Origin: Phycisphaeraceae bacterium
GTDB taxonomy: Bacteria > Planctomycetota > Phycisphaerae > Phycisphaerales > Phycisphaeraceae
Direction of reading: 5' to 3'
Assembly: GCA_002716625.1 (NCBI GenBank)
Contig: PBAS01000068.1
Coordinates: 1 to 52,394, forward strand
Length of the DNA stretch: 52,394 nt
Shown: one piece after another, positions 1 through 7,746 of the stretch
Position numbering within the stretch: position 1 is the first letter of the stretch
Layout of the letters: each line of letters begins with the position of its first letter
Notes under the pieces: model-generated
What the model saw: the letters and a program-made list of their open reading frames with translations, nothing else
What the model was told of the DNA's origin: nothing
Database searches by the model: none
Position numbers and translations under genes: made by a program

Positions 1-360
1 CACCATTTGACGGTTCAACTGGGCCGCACTCTCCGCCCGTGGTGCAGGATGTACCACAACGCTACTGGCACCTAATTCCAACGCCAATTCCCCCTCAAGA
101 CGATAGTTTGCAAGCATTGCTTGCCTGGCTGATGCATCTAGGCTTGACAAATCGTGCCCGGGACCAAACAGGCCATGTACCGAGTCAATGGGGACGCCGA
201 CATCGGTGGCAATCCGCCTAGCCTGACTGGGATCCGGGGGATTACCGATATTTCGATAGAACTGACATGAGCAACAGCCAAGTTGCCGATATCGCTTTAA
301 TAACTCGACAGTATTGAACTGATCAAAACCAAACGCCGCAACCGTTGCCAAACATGCCAT
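1..360 (-). CDS. Sugar phosphate isomerase/epimerase, C-terminus off the left edge
   Basis: The N-terminal 120 codons of a xylose-isomerase-like TIM-barrel protein; the rest lies beyond the left edge. The ATG is at 360, and an in-frame TGA at 382-384 leaves little room for an earlier start. The visible part reads as a barrel start, with a long stretch ending in a strand (SSVVVHPAP) whose His is placed like a metal or substrate ligand of this superfamily. The family includes sugar isomerases, epimerases and AP endonuclease-like enzymes, so the substrate cannot be told. It is the last gene of a minus-strand group after the GT3 glycogen synthase and RpiB, and a second member of the superfamily lies at 6683-7573. 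Superfamily fairly sure, function unknown. Confidence 0.7.
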   Translation of the reverse strand, partial: MACLATVAAFGFDQFNTVELLKRYRQLGCCSCQFYRNIGNPPDPSQARRIATDVGVPIDSVHGLFGPGHDLSSLDASARQAMLANYRLEGELALELGASSVVVHPAPRAESAAQLNRQMV

Positions 361-744
361 CGATAAACATCTCGGTTCATCTCAATCATATCCGATCAGC
401 AACTTTTCGCGCGAGGCCTCACCAAATGGATTGCCAAGATCGAACGAATCCCTTCCGATGAATTGATGAATTTAGCCACCTATTAGAATAAATTTCAGAC
501 CGCGAGCCAACCTTGCAATATCCAGAATTGTATTCTTGGCCGTTGCATACAGAACCAGTTTTATGTGCCGGCATAGTAACCACCTAAATCATATCACCCC
601 AGTGTGCTTATTAAGCACTCCGCCTCCATCCAGCCAATGCGCAAGAAATGCCTGCCAATTATGCATGGGACTATGGCGATGGTTTCAAATCAAAAAAACT
701 TGCAAAAGCTCTCCATGGCGATTTCCAGAAGTACGCGCAATAAC
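361..744. other. Gap between rpiB and the isomerase; possible broken reading frame on minus
   Basis: No intact gene is visible. On the minus strand one frame reads about 25 protein-like codons (including KNTILDIARLARGLKF), then a TAA, then about 29 more ending at the TGA at 382-384 (including GRDSFDLGNPFGEASREK). This may be the remains of a gene, but I do not recognise the family and it may be chance. No promoter or terminator is evident. Confidence 0.3.
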
Positions 745-1194
745 TCAATGCGACGCTTCAATGGCCTTGACCTTATCTAGTCGTCTGGCATATCGCTCTT
801 CCGGATTGAATTTGGCATTTACAAATGCGATCACGAGCTCATTGGCCAAAGATACGCCCACAATTCGCGCGCCAAGACAGAGTACATTGATATTATCATG
901 TTCAACACCTTGTGCTGCGCTATATGTATCATGGCAAATGCTTGCCCTCACGCCATCCAATTTGTTAGCAGCCACACATGCTCCCACACCACTACCACAA
1001 ATAACCACCCCCCGCTCAACATGCCCATGTTGGATTGCCTGTCCGACATACCGTGCAAAGTCTGGGTAGTCATCCTCTGGATCCAACTGGTGAGCGCCAA
1101 GATCTGCCACCTCGTGCCCCATCGACTGCAATTGTTCAAAAATATCCTGTTTAAGTGGAAACCCTCCATGGTCGCAAGCTACGGCTATTTTCAT
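745..1194 (-). CDS. rpiB: Ribose-5-phosphate isomerase B
   Basis: RpiB/LacAB-type isomerase of 149 residues, interconverting ribose 5-phosphate and ribulose 5-phosphate in the cytoplasm. The start IAVACDHGGFPLK is the family's first strand and phosphate-binding loop, CGSGVG carries the catalytic Cys near residue 66, and CHDTYSA follows. Length matches the family (about 145-150). The ATG at 1194 is preferred over the adjacent GTG because GAGG lies 8 bases upstream. It lies about 110 bases downstream of the glycogen synthase on the same strand. Related enzymes act on allose or galactose 6-phosphates, so a substrate tied to the nearby sugar cluster is possible. Family assignment firm. Confidence 0.93.
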   Translation of the reverse strand: MKIAVACDHGGFPLKQDIFEQLQSMGHEVADLGAHQLDPEDDYPDFARYVGQAIQHGHVERGVVICGSGVGACVAANKLDGVRASICHDTYSAAQGVEHDNINVLCLGARIVGVSLANELVIAFVNAKFNPEERYARRLDKVKAIEASH

Positions 1195-1305
1195 CACTCT
1201 GACCTCACTTTGATGACTCTATTGACATCCAAGCCCCTCAACATCCCATATATGCTATCCAGCATATCCGACCTTGAAGCTTATGACGATATTTAATGCG
1301 CTTAG

Positions 1306-3183
1306 TCAATGCTGATCAACTTTAATGCGATCCAATGCGAGTTCATGGGCTTCGTGATACCGAAGTGCCAAGTTGTGCCAATCAAAATGCTCGGAAAAAG
1401 TCTCGACTCTATTTCGTAATGCAATACGCTGCCTGCGATTCAGACGGCAAAACTGAATTAACCGATCAGCCAGTTGTTCCGCAACCTCTGTAAAACCGTG
1501 ATTGCGGCGACGCATTACATACAGCCCCATCTCCTCATGATCAGGCAATAACTGCTTTAGATAGGATCCAAACCCGGACAAATCACTGGTAATTGCAGGA
1601 ACCCCTAATGCAATTGATTCCTGGGGCGTGTAACCCCATGGTTCATAATAGCTTGGGAATATCCCCACATGACAACCGCGGACAAATTGATCATACTCCA
1701 TGCCAAATAATGGATTTGATGGATTAATGAAGTCAGGATGATAGACCACTTTGACCGGGTCATCTTCTTGGTTCCATAGCCTACAGGCCCTCAACTGATT
1801 AAGTACTGGATCGCTCTGGTCATCTACAAGATCATGAGAGACGATACCCGGGGGTTCACTCCGCCTCCATGTTTGAATCGCGCGGCGCAGTCTCAGGCGC
1901 CAGTAATCTTCCACCAGCGAATCAAGTTCTGGCACATGCCCCTCAGCCGCTGCTTGAAAAATCTGTTCACCTACTTGCTCAGCCATTGCATCGGCGATGG
2001 TTCGAAACTCATCGAGCATCGCCCGTGATTGCAGGGCACGGATGTCAATCGAATGGACGGGCTGCTTGGTAATGATAAATGCCACAACTGTTACACCCAA
2101 CTTCTCCTGGCGAAGGCGATGATTCAGCTTTGCCAAGGCATCAATCGTCAGATCCATTCCCTTATTGCGATATTCAAATCGACCTGACGTAAAGAAATAG
2201 AGTGTATTGTCCAACTCAAAATTATAACTTGAAAAAAAATGTCCAATTGTAAACTCATGAATCTTATTTTTATTCTGGCGGTGAAGGTTCTGGAATTCAT
2301 GGATCGCGCTAAAGCGCTGGATATTTAGACCATTGGGCAACAGCATGTCAGGACGTCGGCCAAGTAAATAACGACATTCGTCTGCGGTCACATCTGATAC
2401 GGTTGTGAATACCTGAGCGCCGTGTGTCGCAGCCCGTTCAAGTCGGTGTTGTGACTCTACCCTATACTGGGTGGCCTGATCGGCATCATTATAGAATGGC
2501 AGATGGTCATAAAACTGATCGTCATTCATCGCAAGATATCGGCCTAAAAGTGTCGCATGGGTAGTAAACACGATGGATCCAGGCCAGTTGTCATGGCGCA
2601 GCAACGGAATCGCAGCTCCAGCCATCCATTCATGGAAATGCGCGATGATAGGTCGTGCTGGCTTCTCGCTACGAGCCAACACGCTCAATAGTATCTTACA
2701 TGCTTGAGCAAACGCGACTACATTGTTTAACAGCTCATCGTCTGAAGGTAATTCAATCCCATGATCGCTCCATAGCTGGTACTTCACCTCTGCCAGATGA
2801 TCGAAGACACTTAGATAATCCAAGAGTACTACGTGCGGTCGTCCCGTGACCAGCCAATGTCCATAGTGAGCCTTAATGCCCTTTGCCTGTAACCTCCCAA
2901 GCGTATCACTCATGATTCCTATTGGTGCTACCGGCTCAAACTCGACCTCCGCTGCCGCTGCGTTGTATGGACCGATCAGGCAATAGCGCTGGTCCCACCG
3001 CGCAATCATGCTCGGCGCTTTGGACCTAAGCACGGTGTAAATACCTCCCACCGGATTGCACACCTCCCAGCCAACTTCAAACAGGAGTGGTTGAATGGAC
3101 TCACCGGAAGCTTCGGACGATGCACCCGGCGCCCGGGTACGGCGTGCCTTGGGAACTCTGCTGCTATTGATGACCTTTTTCAT
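1306..3183 (-). CDS. Glycogen synthase, eukaryote-type GT3 family
   Basis: A 625-residue glycosyltransferase extending alpha-1,4-glucan from a nucleotide sugar. It belongs to GT3 (the yeast/animal Gsy family), not bacterial GT5 GlgA: FEVGWEVCNPVGGIYTVL near residues 36-54 is the GT3 N-terminal signature, and FVRGCHVGIFPSYYEPWGY followed by TPQE near residue 520 is the acceptor/catalytic segment with its Glu. HFHEWMAGAAIPLL and the middle TSGRFEYRNKGMDL also fit GT3. The first 30 residues are a basic, low-complexity extension. The ATG at 3183 is used; a TTG two codons earlier is possible and neither has a clear ribosome site. rpiB follows on the same strand. Known GT3 enzymes use UDP-glucose; donor use here is untested. 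Confidence 0.9.
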   Translation of the reverse strand: MKKVINSSRVPKARRTRAPGASSEASGESIQPLLFEVGWEVCNPVGGIYTVLRSKAPSMIARWDQRYCLIGPYNAAAAEVEFEPVAPIGIMSDTLGRLQAKGIKAHYGHWLVTGRPHVVLLDYLSVFDHLAEVKYQLWSDHGIELPSDDELLNNVVAFAQACKILLSVLARSEKPARPIIAHFHEWMAGAAIPLLRHDNWPGSIVFTTHATLLGRYLAMNDDQFYDHLPFYNDADQATQYRVESQHRLERAATHGAQVFTTVSDVTADECRYLLGRRPDMLLPNGLNIQRFSAIHEFQNLHRQNKNKIHEFTIGHFFSSYNFELDNTLYFFTSGRFEYRNKGMDLTIDALAKLNHRLRQEKLGVTVVAFIITKQPVHSIDIRALQSRAMLDEFRTIADAMAEQVGEQIFQAAAEGHVPELDSLVEDYWRLRLRRAIQTWRRSEPPGIVSHDLVDDQSDPVLNQLRACRLWNQEDDPVKVVYHPDFINPSNPLFGMEYDQFVRGCHVGIFPSYYEPWGYTPQESIALGVPAITSDLSGFGSYLKQLLPDHEEMGLYVMRRRNHGFTEVAEQLADRLIQFCRLNRRQRIALRNRVETFSEHFDWHNLALRYHEAHELALDRIKVDQH

Positions 3184-3189
3184 ATTCAA

Positions 3190-3684
3190 ATCTAATCAAC
3201 AACACCTAGTGGCAACCACCATTTGAGAAACCCTCCGAATATTCTACTTCACCTTGGATCCGTATAGCAGATCGCAACGACCGATAACACCAAACTGCCG
3301 TCCACGCCCCCTTCAACGTCCCGGTATTTTCATGCTCGACACCCAAAATCACATCGAATAAAACCAGCGCAATGGCACTGATACTCATCCGGTTGTCTGC
3401 ATCGGCACACCATCAACTCAGTCCGCCAATTTGGCTGATGAATTGAATATTGATTACTGACCCCAGGAATATGTCTTGACATACCAACGTACAGAAATCT
3501 TCTCTACCTTCTAACAAGGTAGGCATCGTGTCACCTCTTAGGCACTTTCAGAAAAGATAATAGTCGTGACACAGCACGATACAGTAAGATGATTGGTTGC
3601 CGACGTCAGACAGATTCATTGCACCCATAATTCCGCTAGGCTATGGCAATCTGCCAAAACTTGGTAGTGAAGGAGGACACGGTA
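3190..3684. other. Intergenic region between divergent glycogen synthase and KGPDC/HPS genes
   Basis: About 500 bases that should hold the promoters of both divergent genes, but no convincing -35/-10 pair was found. A 60-codon frame at 3206-3388 on minus has no ribosome site and no protein-like character I trust. The AAGGAGGA at 3669-3677 belongs to the gene starting at 3685. Confidence 0.4.
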
Positions 3685-4386
3685 TTGCAACCAGTTGTAC
3701 AGATATCTTTAGATATCACTGAAATTGATGAGGCATTATCGACTGCTGCCATGGCGATGCGGGCCGGCGTAGACTGGCTTGAAGCTGGAACACCCCTGAT
3801 TATTGCTACGGGTATGGATGGTGTGCGAGCTTTGCGTAAACAATTCTCAAACACGCCAATTGTGGCAGATCTCAAGACCATGGATGGTGGTTGGCTGGAG
3901 GCTGAAATCATGGCCAAGGCTGGTGCCACTCATGTGGTGGTGATGGCGCAGGCGCATAAGGAAACGATCCGGTGTGTTGTTTCCGCAGGACGTGATTTAG
4001 GGGTTAAAGTCATGGGCGATAACTTAGCATGCCCTAACATGGTTGATGGGGCGAAGTACCTTGAAGATATGGGCTGTGATTTCGTGATCCACCACATTGG
4101 CTACGATGAGCGGCGTGGAATCGCAGAAGCTGGCGGAGTAATGCCAAATCCAATGGATCAACTGCGTGAAATTGTTGACGCAGTTTCCGTACCGGTGCAA
4201 GCGGTGGGCGGGCTTACCATTGAGCAAGCGGTTAGCACGCCATCGTATGGCGCACCACTGGTTGTGCTTGGCGCACCATTGACTATTGATGCTAATTCAT
4301 TCAAAACTGCTGAAGGTGATATTGAAGGTTCACTGAGATTAATCTGTGAGAATGTACACGCCTACGGAGATGTCTCGATCACGTAG
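3685..4386 (+). CDS. 3-keto-gulonate-6-P decarboxylase / hexulose-6-P synthase family protein
   Basis: A 233-residue protein of the orotidine-phosphate decarboxylase superfamily, in the KGPDC/HPS branch of Mg-dependent decarboxylases and aldolases. Asp10, Glu33 and the Asp62-x-Lys64-x-x-Asp67 motif (in VADLKTMDGG) match the conserved active-site residues; VIHHIGYDERR and VGGLTIEQA are the later strands with the phosphate site. The start is the TTG at 3685, because a near-perfect Shine-Dalgarno AAGGAGGA ends 7 bases before it and the product then begins like the family (QPVVQISLD); an in-frame ATG at 3643 lacks such a site. Next come a decayed second copy, a zinc-type dehydrogenase, an SDR and an isomerase, so a decarboxylase in sugar-acid breakdown or a formaldehyde-fixing HPS are both possible. 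Substrate unknown. Confidence 0.85.
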   Translation: MQPVVQISLDITEIDEALSTAAMAMRAGVDWLEAGTPLIIATGMDGVRALRKQFSNTPIVADLKTMDGGWLEAEIMAKAGATHVVVMAQAHKETIRCVVSAGRDLGVKVMGDNLACPNMVDGAKYLEDMGCDFVIHHIGYDERRGIAEAGGVMPNPMDQLREIVDAVSVPVQAVGGLTIEQAVSTPSYGAPLVVLGAPLTIDANSFKTAEGDIEGSLRLICENVHAYGDVSIT

Positions 4387-4401
4387 CACAAAGGAACTCC
4401 A

Positions 4402-4680
4402 CTGTGGATTTCAAATTGCCTGTCGTCCAGATTGCACTGGACTGCCCAACCATTGGCGAAAATCTCGCAATAGTAAGCGTCGAGCCGAAAGCAGGTATTG
4501 ATCTCCATCGGTACCGAATGCTTGGGGGTAACAGATGTGGTGCAAGCCTTAAGAAACGATGCTAACCTTGTTGCAATTGGACATCTAATGATCAGTGACC
4601 ACAATCTACTCAATGCGTTTGTTAACCAATTTCGTGCAAAAATTTTGCGCCAATTACCAACCACGACCTCAGGATCCTGA
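4402..4680 (+). pseudogene. Decayed, internally deleted second KGPDC/HPS copy
   Basis: From a GTG at 4402, with AAAGGAA upstream, one frame reads LPVVQIALDCPTIGENLA, closely paralleling the N-terminus of the intact gene (QPVVQISLDITEIDEALS). Near 4495 the similarity passes to another frame reading ISIGTECLGVTDVVQALRND, then NLVAIGHLMISDHNLLNA, which parallels the C-terminal PLVVLGAPLTIDANSF. The whole would be about 93 codons against 233, so the catalytic DxKxxD segment is missing and a frameshift is present. I read this as a tandem or related paralog in decay. The similarity was judged by eye and the C-terminal match is weaker than the N-terminal one. Confidence 0.6.
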
Positions 4681-4683
4681 TAT

Positions 4684-5706
4684 ATGAACGACGTAGGACT
4701 TGTGAATTACGGGCCAGCCAAGCACAACGTGGATCTACGGGACATTCCACTGGCTACACTGAAGCCAGATGAGGTGCTGCTGGAGGTGCAGGCTGTTGGT
4801 GTCTGTGGTAGCGATCTACACATGTGGCAAGCGACACAGTCGTGGCACGTCAAGTATCCCGTTGTCCTTGGACATGAATATGGCGGCATCGTACGAAAGG
4901 TTGGGAAAAATGTAACGGATTGGAAATCAGGCGACCGTGCTGTCGGCGAAACCGCAGCCACCATCGATCCTAAAGGCGCCATGACACGCAGGGGGCTTTA
5001 TAACCTAGATCCATCCCGCAAGGGGTTTGGCGCCGATATTGATGGTGCAATGCGCCAGTTCATTCCAGTACCCCAGCGTATCTGCCACCATCTTCCCGAC
5101 AATATTCCGTTCGAGCATGCTGCACTGACCGAACCCTGTTGCGTGTCCTACAACGCCGTAGTTGTCAACTCGGATGTCCGGGCCGGTGATCGTGTTGCCG
5201 TACTTGGACCAGGACCAATTGGCATTCTCTGCGCCATCATGGCAAACCTTCAGGGCGCCGAAGTCACTCTTGTGGGCTTACCGCAAGACACCAGCCGCTT
5301 GGAGGTCGCCCGCCAGTACGGCTTGCACACCTTGATTGGTGACCCTACCGAGTGGGCCATGTCACACGATGGACTCGGTATAGACGGAGTTGTAGACGCC
5401 ACCGGCGTATCTGGCGCCCTAGAAACTGCATTAAATATTGTCCGCCCCGCCGGCTGGATTACCAAGGTTGGGTGGGGACCTGAACCTATCGGATTTTCAA
5501 TCGATCCACTGGTCAAAAAGAACATTCGATTACAAGGCAGTTTCAGCCACAACTGGCCAATATGGGAACGCGTTCTCAGCATGCTGGCCACAGGTCAACT
5601 TGATGTTGCCCCAATTATCGGCGGCACCTGGCAACTTGAGCAATGGCAGGAGGCGTTCGAAACGATGCACGACTGTAAAATTGTCAAAGCAGTTCTACGC
5701 CCCTAA
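4684..5706 (+). CDS. Zinc-type alcohol/polyol dehydrogenase lacking structural-zinc cysteines
   Basis: A 340-residue medium-chain dehydrogenase related to sorbitol and threonine 3-dehydrogenases, probably oxidising a sugar or polyol hydroxyl with NAD(P). Catalytic-zinc residues are in place: Cys41 in GVCGSDLH, His64-Glu65 in GHEYGG and Glu150 in LTEPCC. The nucleotide fold follows with GPGPIG at 175-180. The loop that normally carries four structural-zinc cysteines (about residues 88-115, GLYNLDPSRKGFG) has none. The ATG has AGGA 9 bases upstream. It follows the decarboxylase and its remnant and precedes the SDR after 183 bases, so it probably serves the same pathway. Confidence 0.87.
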   Translation: MNDVGLVNYGPAKHNVDLRDIPLATLKPDEVLLEVQAVGVCGSDLHMWQATQSWHVKYPVVLGHEYGGIVRKVGKNVTDWKSGDRAVGETAATIDPKGAMTRRGLYNLDPSRKGFGADIDGAMRQFIPVPQRICHHLPDNIPFEHAALTEPCCVSYNAVVVNSDVRAGDRVAVLGPGPIGILCAIMANLQGAEVTLVGLPQDTSRLEVARQYGLHTLIGDPTEWAMSHDGLGIDGVVDATGVSGALETALNIVRPAGWITKVGWGPEPIGFSIDPLVKKNIRLQGSFSHNWPIWERVLSMLATGQLDVAPIIGGTWQLEQWQEAFETMHDCKIVKAVLRP

Positions 5707-5771
5707 ACCGGAATTGCTGAATGAGGCTCAGAAGACATGAAAAATATACAAGGACCAACAAATATTCAGCC

Positions 5772-5783
5772 AGCCAATTGGCT
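5772..5783. promoter_or_regulatory. 12-base perfect palindrome, possible operator
   Basis: AGCCAATTGGCT is a perfect palindrome in the 183-base gap between the zinc dehydrogenase and the SDR gene. Position and symmetry would suit a dimeric repressor site, but no second copy or clear promoter was found and it could be chance. Confidence 0.2.
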
Positions 5784-5889
5784 CCTCTAGTCATTCAGGG
5801 GCGCCTATCGCATTGCCTTATTGTCCTGTTTTAAAATGCAACTTCCAAGACATGTATGATGATCTGTTGGCGCCTCGGGGACTTCATCC

Positions 5890-6666
5890 GTGCAACTAAA
5901 AGAAAAAGTAATCATCATCACCGGCAGCACCACAGGGATCGGAGAGGCCATCGCGCGTCGCTGCGTAAAGGAAGGCGCATATGTCGTTGTACATGGCCGT
6001 AACCGCAGTCGAGGAATAAAACTGATTAATGATCTTGGTGATTCTTCGGTACTTCACCTCGATGACATATCAGATCCAGAAGCGCCCTCACGACTTATCG
6101 AAGCCGCCATTAAACGGTTCGGGAAACTCGATGGACTCGTCAACAATGCGGCTCTCGTGATCAGAAGTGATTTGAACACAACTGACGCAACTTTGTTTGA
6201 CAAAGTGATTGCCACCAACCTGCGTGCGCCGCTCTTGATCATTAAGGCTGCCATTGACCCGTTGAAAGCCACCGCTGGAAGTATTATCAATATCGGATCC
6301 ATCAATGCCTACACCGGCGAGCCTCGGCAACTAGCCTACAGTATTGCTAAGGGTGGATTAGTCACCCTATCTAGAAATCTGGCAAACGTCTATGCTGGCA
6401 GCCATGTACGGGTAACGCATTTCAATGTTGGCTGGGTCCTTACACCAAACGAATACAAACTAAAAATATCCGAGGGCCTCACAGAGGGTTGGTCCGACCA
6501 CCCTGATCCCTCTGACGTCCCAACTGGACGAATGACTCAACCGGACAATATTGCTGCCCATACCGTGTTTTGGCTTAGTGATCAGAGCAGGCCAATTTCA
6601 GGAAGCGTGATCGATTTAGAACAGTACCCGGTTATTGGTAATATCCCACTTAAAGAAGGCGACTAG
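5890..6666 (+). CDS. SDR family oxidoreductase
   Basis: A 258-residue classical short-chain dehydrogenase. TGSTTGIG (11-18) is the cofactor loop, NNA (85-87) the structural motif, Ser137 in IGSINAYTG and Tyr150-x3-Lys154 in YSIAKGG the catalytic residues. GSVIDLEQYP near the end occupies the position where SDRs usually read GxxIxVDGG. It starts with GTG at 5890, with CGGGGA 8 bases upstream. The stop is only 16 bases before the start of the isomerase gene, so the two are very probably co-transcribed. Likely role: a sugar or sugar-acid oxidation or reduction in the same pathway as the upstream zinc dehydrogenase. Substrate not predictable. Confidence 0.87.
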   Translation: MQLKEKVIIITGSTTGIGEAIARRCVKEGAYVVVHGRNRSRGIKLINDLGDSSVLHLDDISDPEAPSRLIEAAIKRFGKLDGLVNNAALVIRSDLNTTDATLFDKVIATNLRAPLLIIKAAIDPLKATAGSIINIGSINAYTGEPRQLAYSIAKGGLVTLSRNLANVYAGSHVRVTHFNVGWVLTPNEYKLKISEGLTEGWSDHPDPSDVPTGRMTQPDNIAAHTVFWLSDQSRPISGSVIDLEQYPVIGNIPLKEGD

Positions 6667-6682
6667 CCCAAGGAATCTTAAA

Positions 6683-7573
6683 GTGCCGAGAATTGCTGCC
6701 TTTCCCAAAGCATGGCTGGATGCATTGTGTATTGATGGATCAATGTCATTGCGCCAATGGATCGACCTATCCGCCAACCTCGATATTGATGGATTGGAAC
6801 TATACAACGGCATGCTAGACCTTCAGAATCCCAACCAGTTCGGTGATTACCGGCAGATGGTTGAGGACCAGGGCCGATCGATTCCGATGTTCTGCTGCTC
6901 CCCTGATTTCACACAGCACGACAAGGCGCAAAGACAATCAGAGATCGATAAGGAAAAACGGTCTATCGATGCAGCTGCGGCATTGGGCGCTTCGTATTGC
7001 CGTGTGCTATCCGGACAGCGTCGACCCGATGTTGAAAGGGAACAAGGCATCCGCTATTGCGTGGAATGCATTCAAGAATGCCTGCCTTATGCTCGCGATC
7101 GAAATATCACGCTCATCATGGAAAACCACTACAAGGACAACTACTGGCACTACCCGGAATTCGCGCAGCATATGGACGTGTTCTGCGAACTGGTCAGCCA
7201 GATCGACGATCCAAACTTTGGTGTCAACTTTGACCCCAGCAACACATTGCTTGCTGGCGAGGACCCCCTTGAACTTTTAGGGCGCATCAAACACCGTGTT
7301 GTCACGATGCATGCTAGCGACCGCTATCTGACTGATGGAAATCTTGAGGACTTATTTCGCGAACATAACGATAGCATCGGATATGCCGAACGCCTAAGGC
7401 ATGGTGAGATTGGCCAAGGCACGAATGATTACGATGCCATTTTCGTTGAATTGCGTAGTGTTGGCTTTGACAGTTGGATTAGTATTGAAGATGGTGTTGA
7501 CGGCATTGACCAGATGCATCGCAGTATTGCTTTTCTGCGCCGTAAAATCTCTAAACACTGGCCCAATTCCTAG
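6683..7573 (+). CDS. Sugar phosphate isomerase/epimerase (TIM barrel)
   Basis: A 296-residue xylose-isomerase-like TIM-barrel protein. Acidic and His residues typical of the metal site are visible in LIMENHYKDN (Glu), NFGVNFDPSNTLL (Asp), VVTMHASD (His) and WISIEDGVDG (Glu). The GTG at 6683 is chosen because AAGGA lies 8 bases upstream and the product then begins PRIAAFPKAW; a longer frame has no ribosome site. It is the last gene of the sugar-catabolic cluster and follows the SDR by 16 bases. Members include tagatose/psicose epimerases, inosose dehydratases and hydroxypyruvate isomerases, so the reaction stays open. Confidence 0.85.
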   Translation: MPRIAAFPKAWLDALCIDGSMSLRQWIDLSANLDIDGLELYNGMLDLQNPNQFGDYRQMVEDQGRSIPMFCCSPDFTQHDKAQRQSEIDKEKRSIDAAAALGASYCRVLSGQRRPDVEREQGIRYCVECIQECLPYARDRNITLIMENHYKDNYWHYPEFAQHMDVFCELVSQIDDPNFGVNFDPSNTLLAGEDPLELLGRIKHRVVTMHASDRYLTDGNLEDLFREHNDSIGYAERLRHGEIGQGTNDYDAIFVELRSVGFDSWISIEDGVDGIDQMHRSIAFLRRKISKHWPNS

Positions 7574-7610
7574 CAATAGCGAGGAGATGAACACCGCAAC
7601 TGTTAATTTT

Positions 7611-7643
7611 AAAAAAAGGCGACGATTCTTACGAATCGCCGCC
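7611..7643 (-). terminator. Rho-independent terminator for the HDOD gene
   Basis: The stem GGCGGCGATTC / GAATCGTCGCC (11 pairs, one G-T wobble) with a 4-base loop is followed on the minus strand by TTTTTTT. It lies about 105 bases past the HDOD stop. On the plus strand no T run follows, so it serves mainly the minus strand. Confidence 0.8.
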
Positions 7644-7746
7644 CGGAGGGAAAAGAGAGACAACAAAGGAATTCCGGATCTCTTGGACCCACAATTACCG
7701 CCTAGTTTCATGCAGTTAATTATGGATTAACCAAATCAAACTTTTC

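Noticed and set aside
536..1296. Long plus-strand frames across the rpiB gene
   Set aside because: They are the complement of rpiB with irregular composition and no motifs.
3206..3388. A 60-codon minus-strand frame ahead of the glycogen synthase
   Set aside because: No ribosome site, no family likeness, and the region should contain the promoters of two divergent genes.
7589..7732. A 47-codon Arg-rich plus-strand frame
   Set aside because: Its GAGGAG touches the ATG with no spacing, and the frame runs through the terminator of the opposite gene; chance is more likely.
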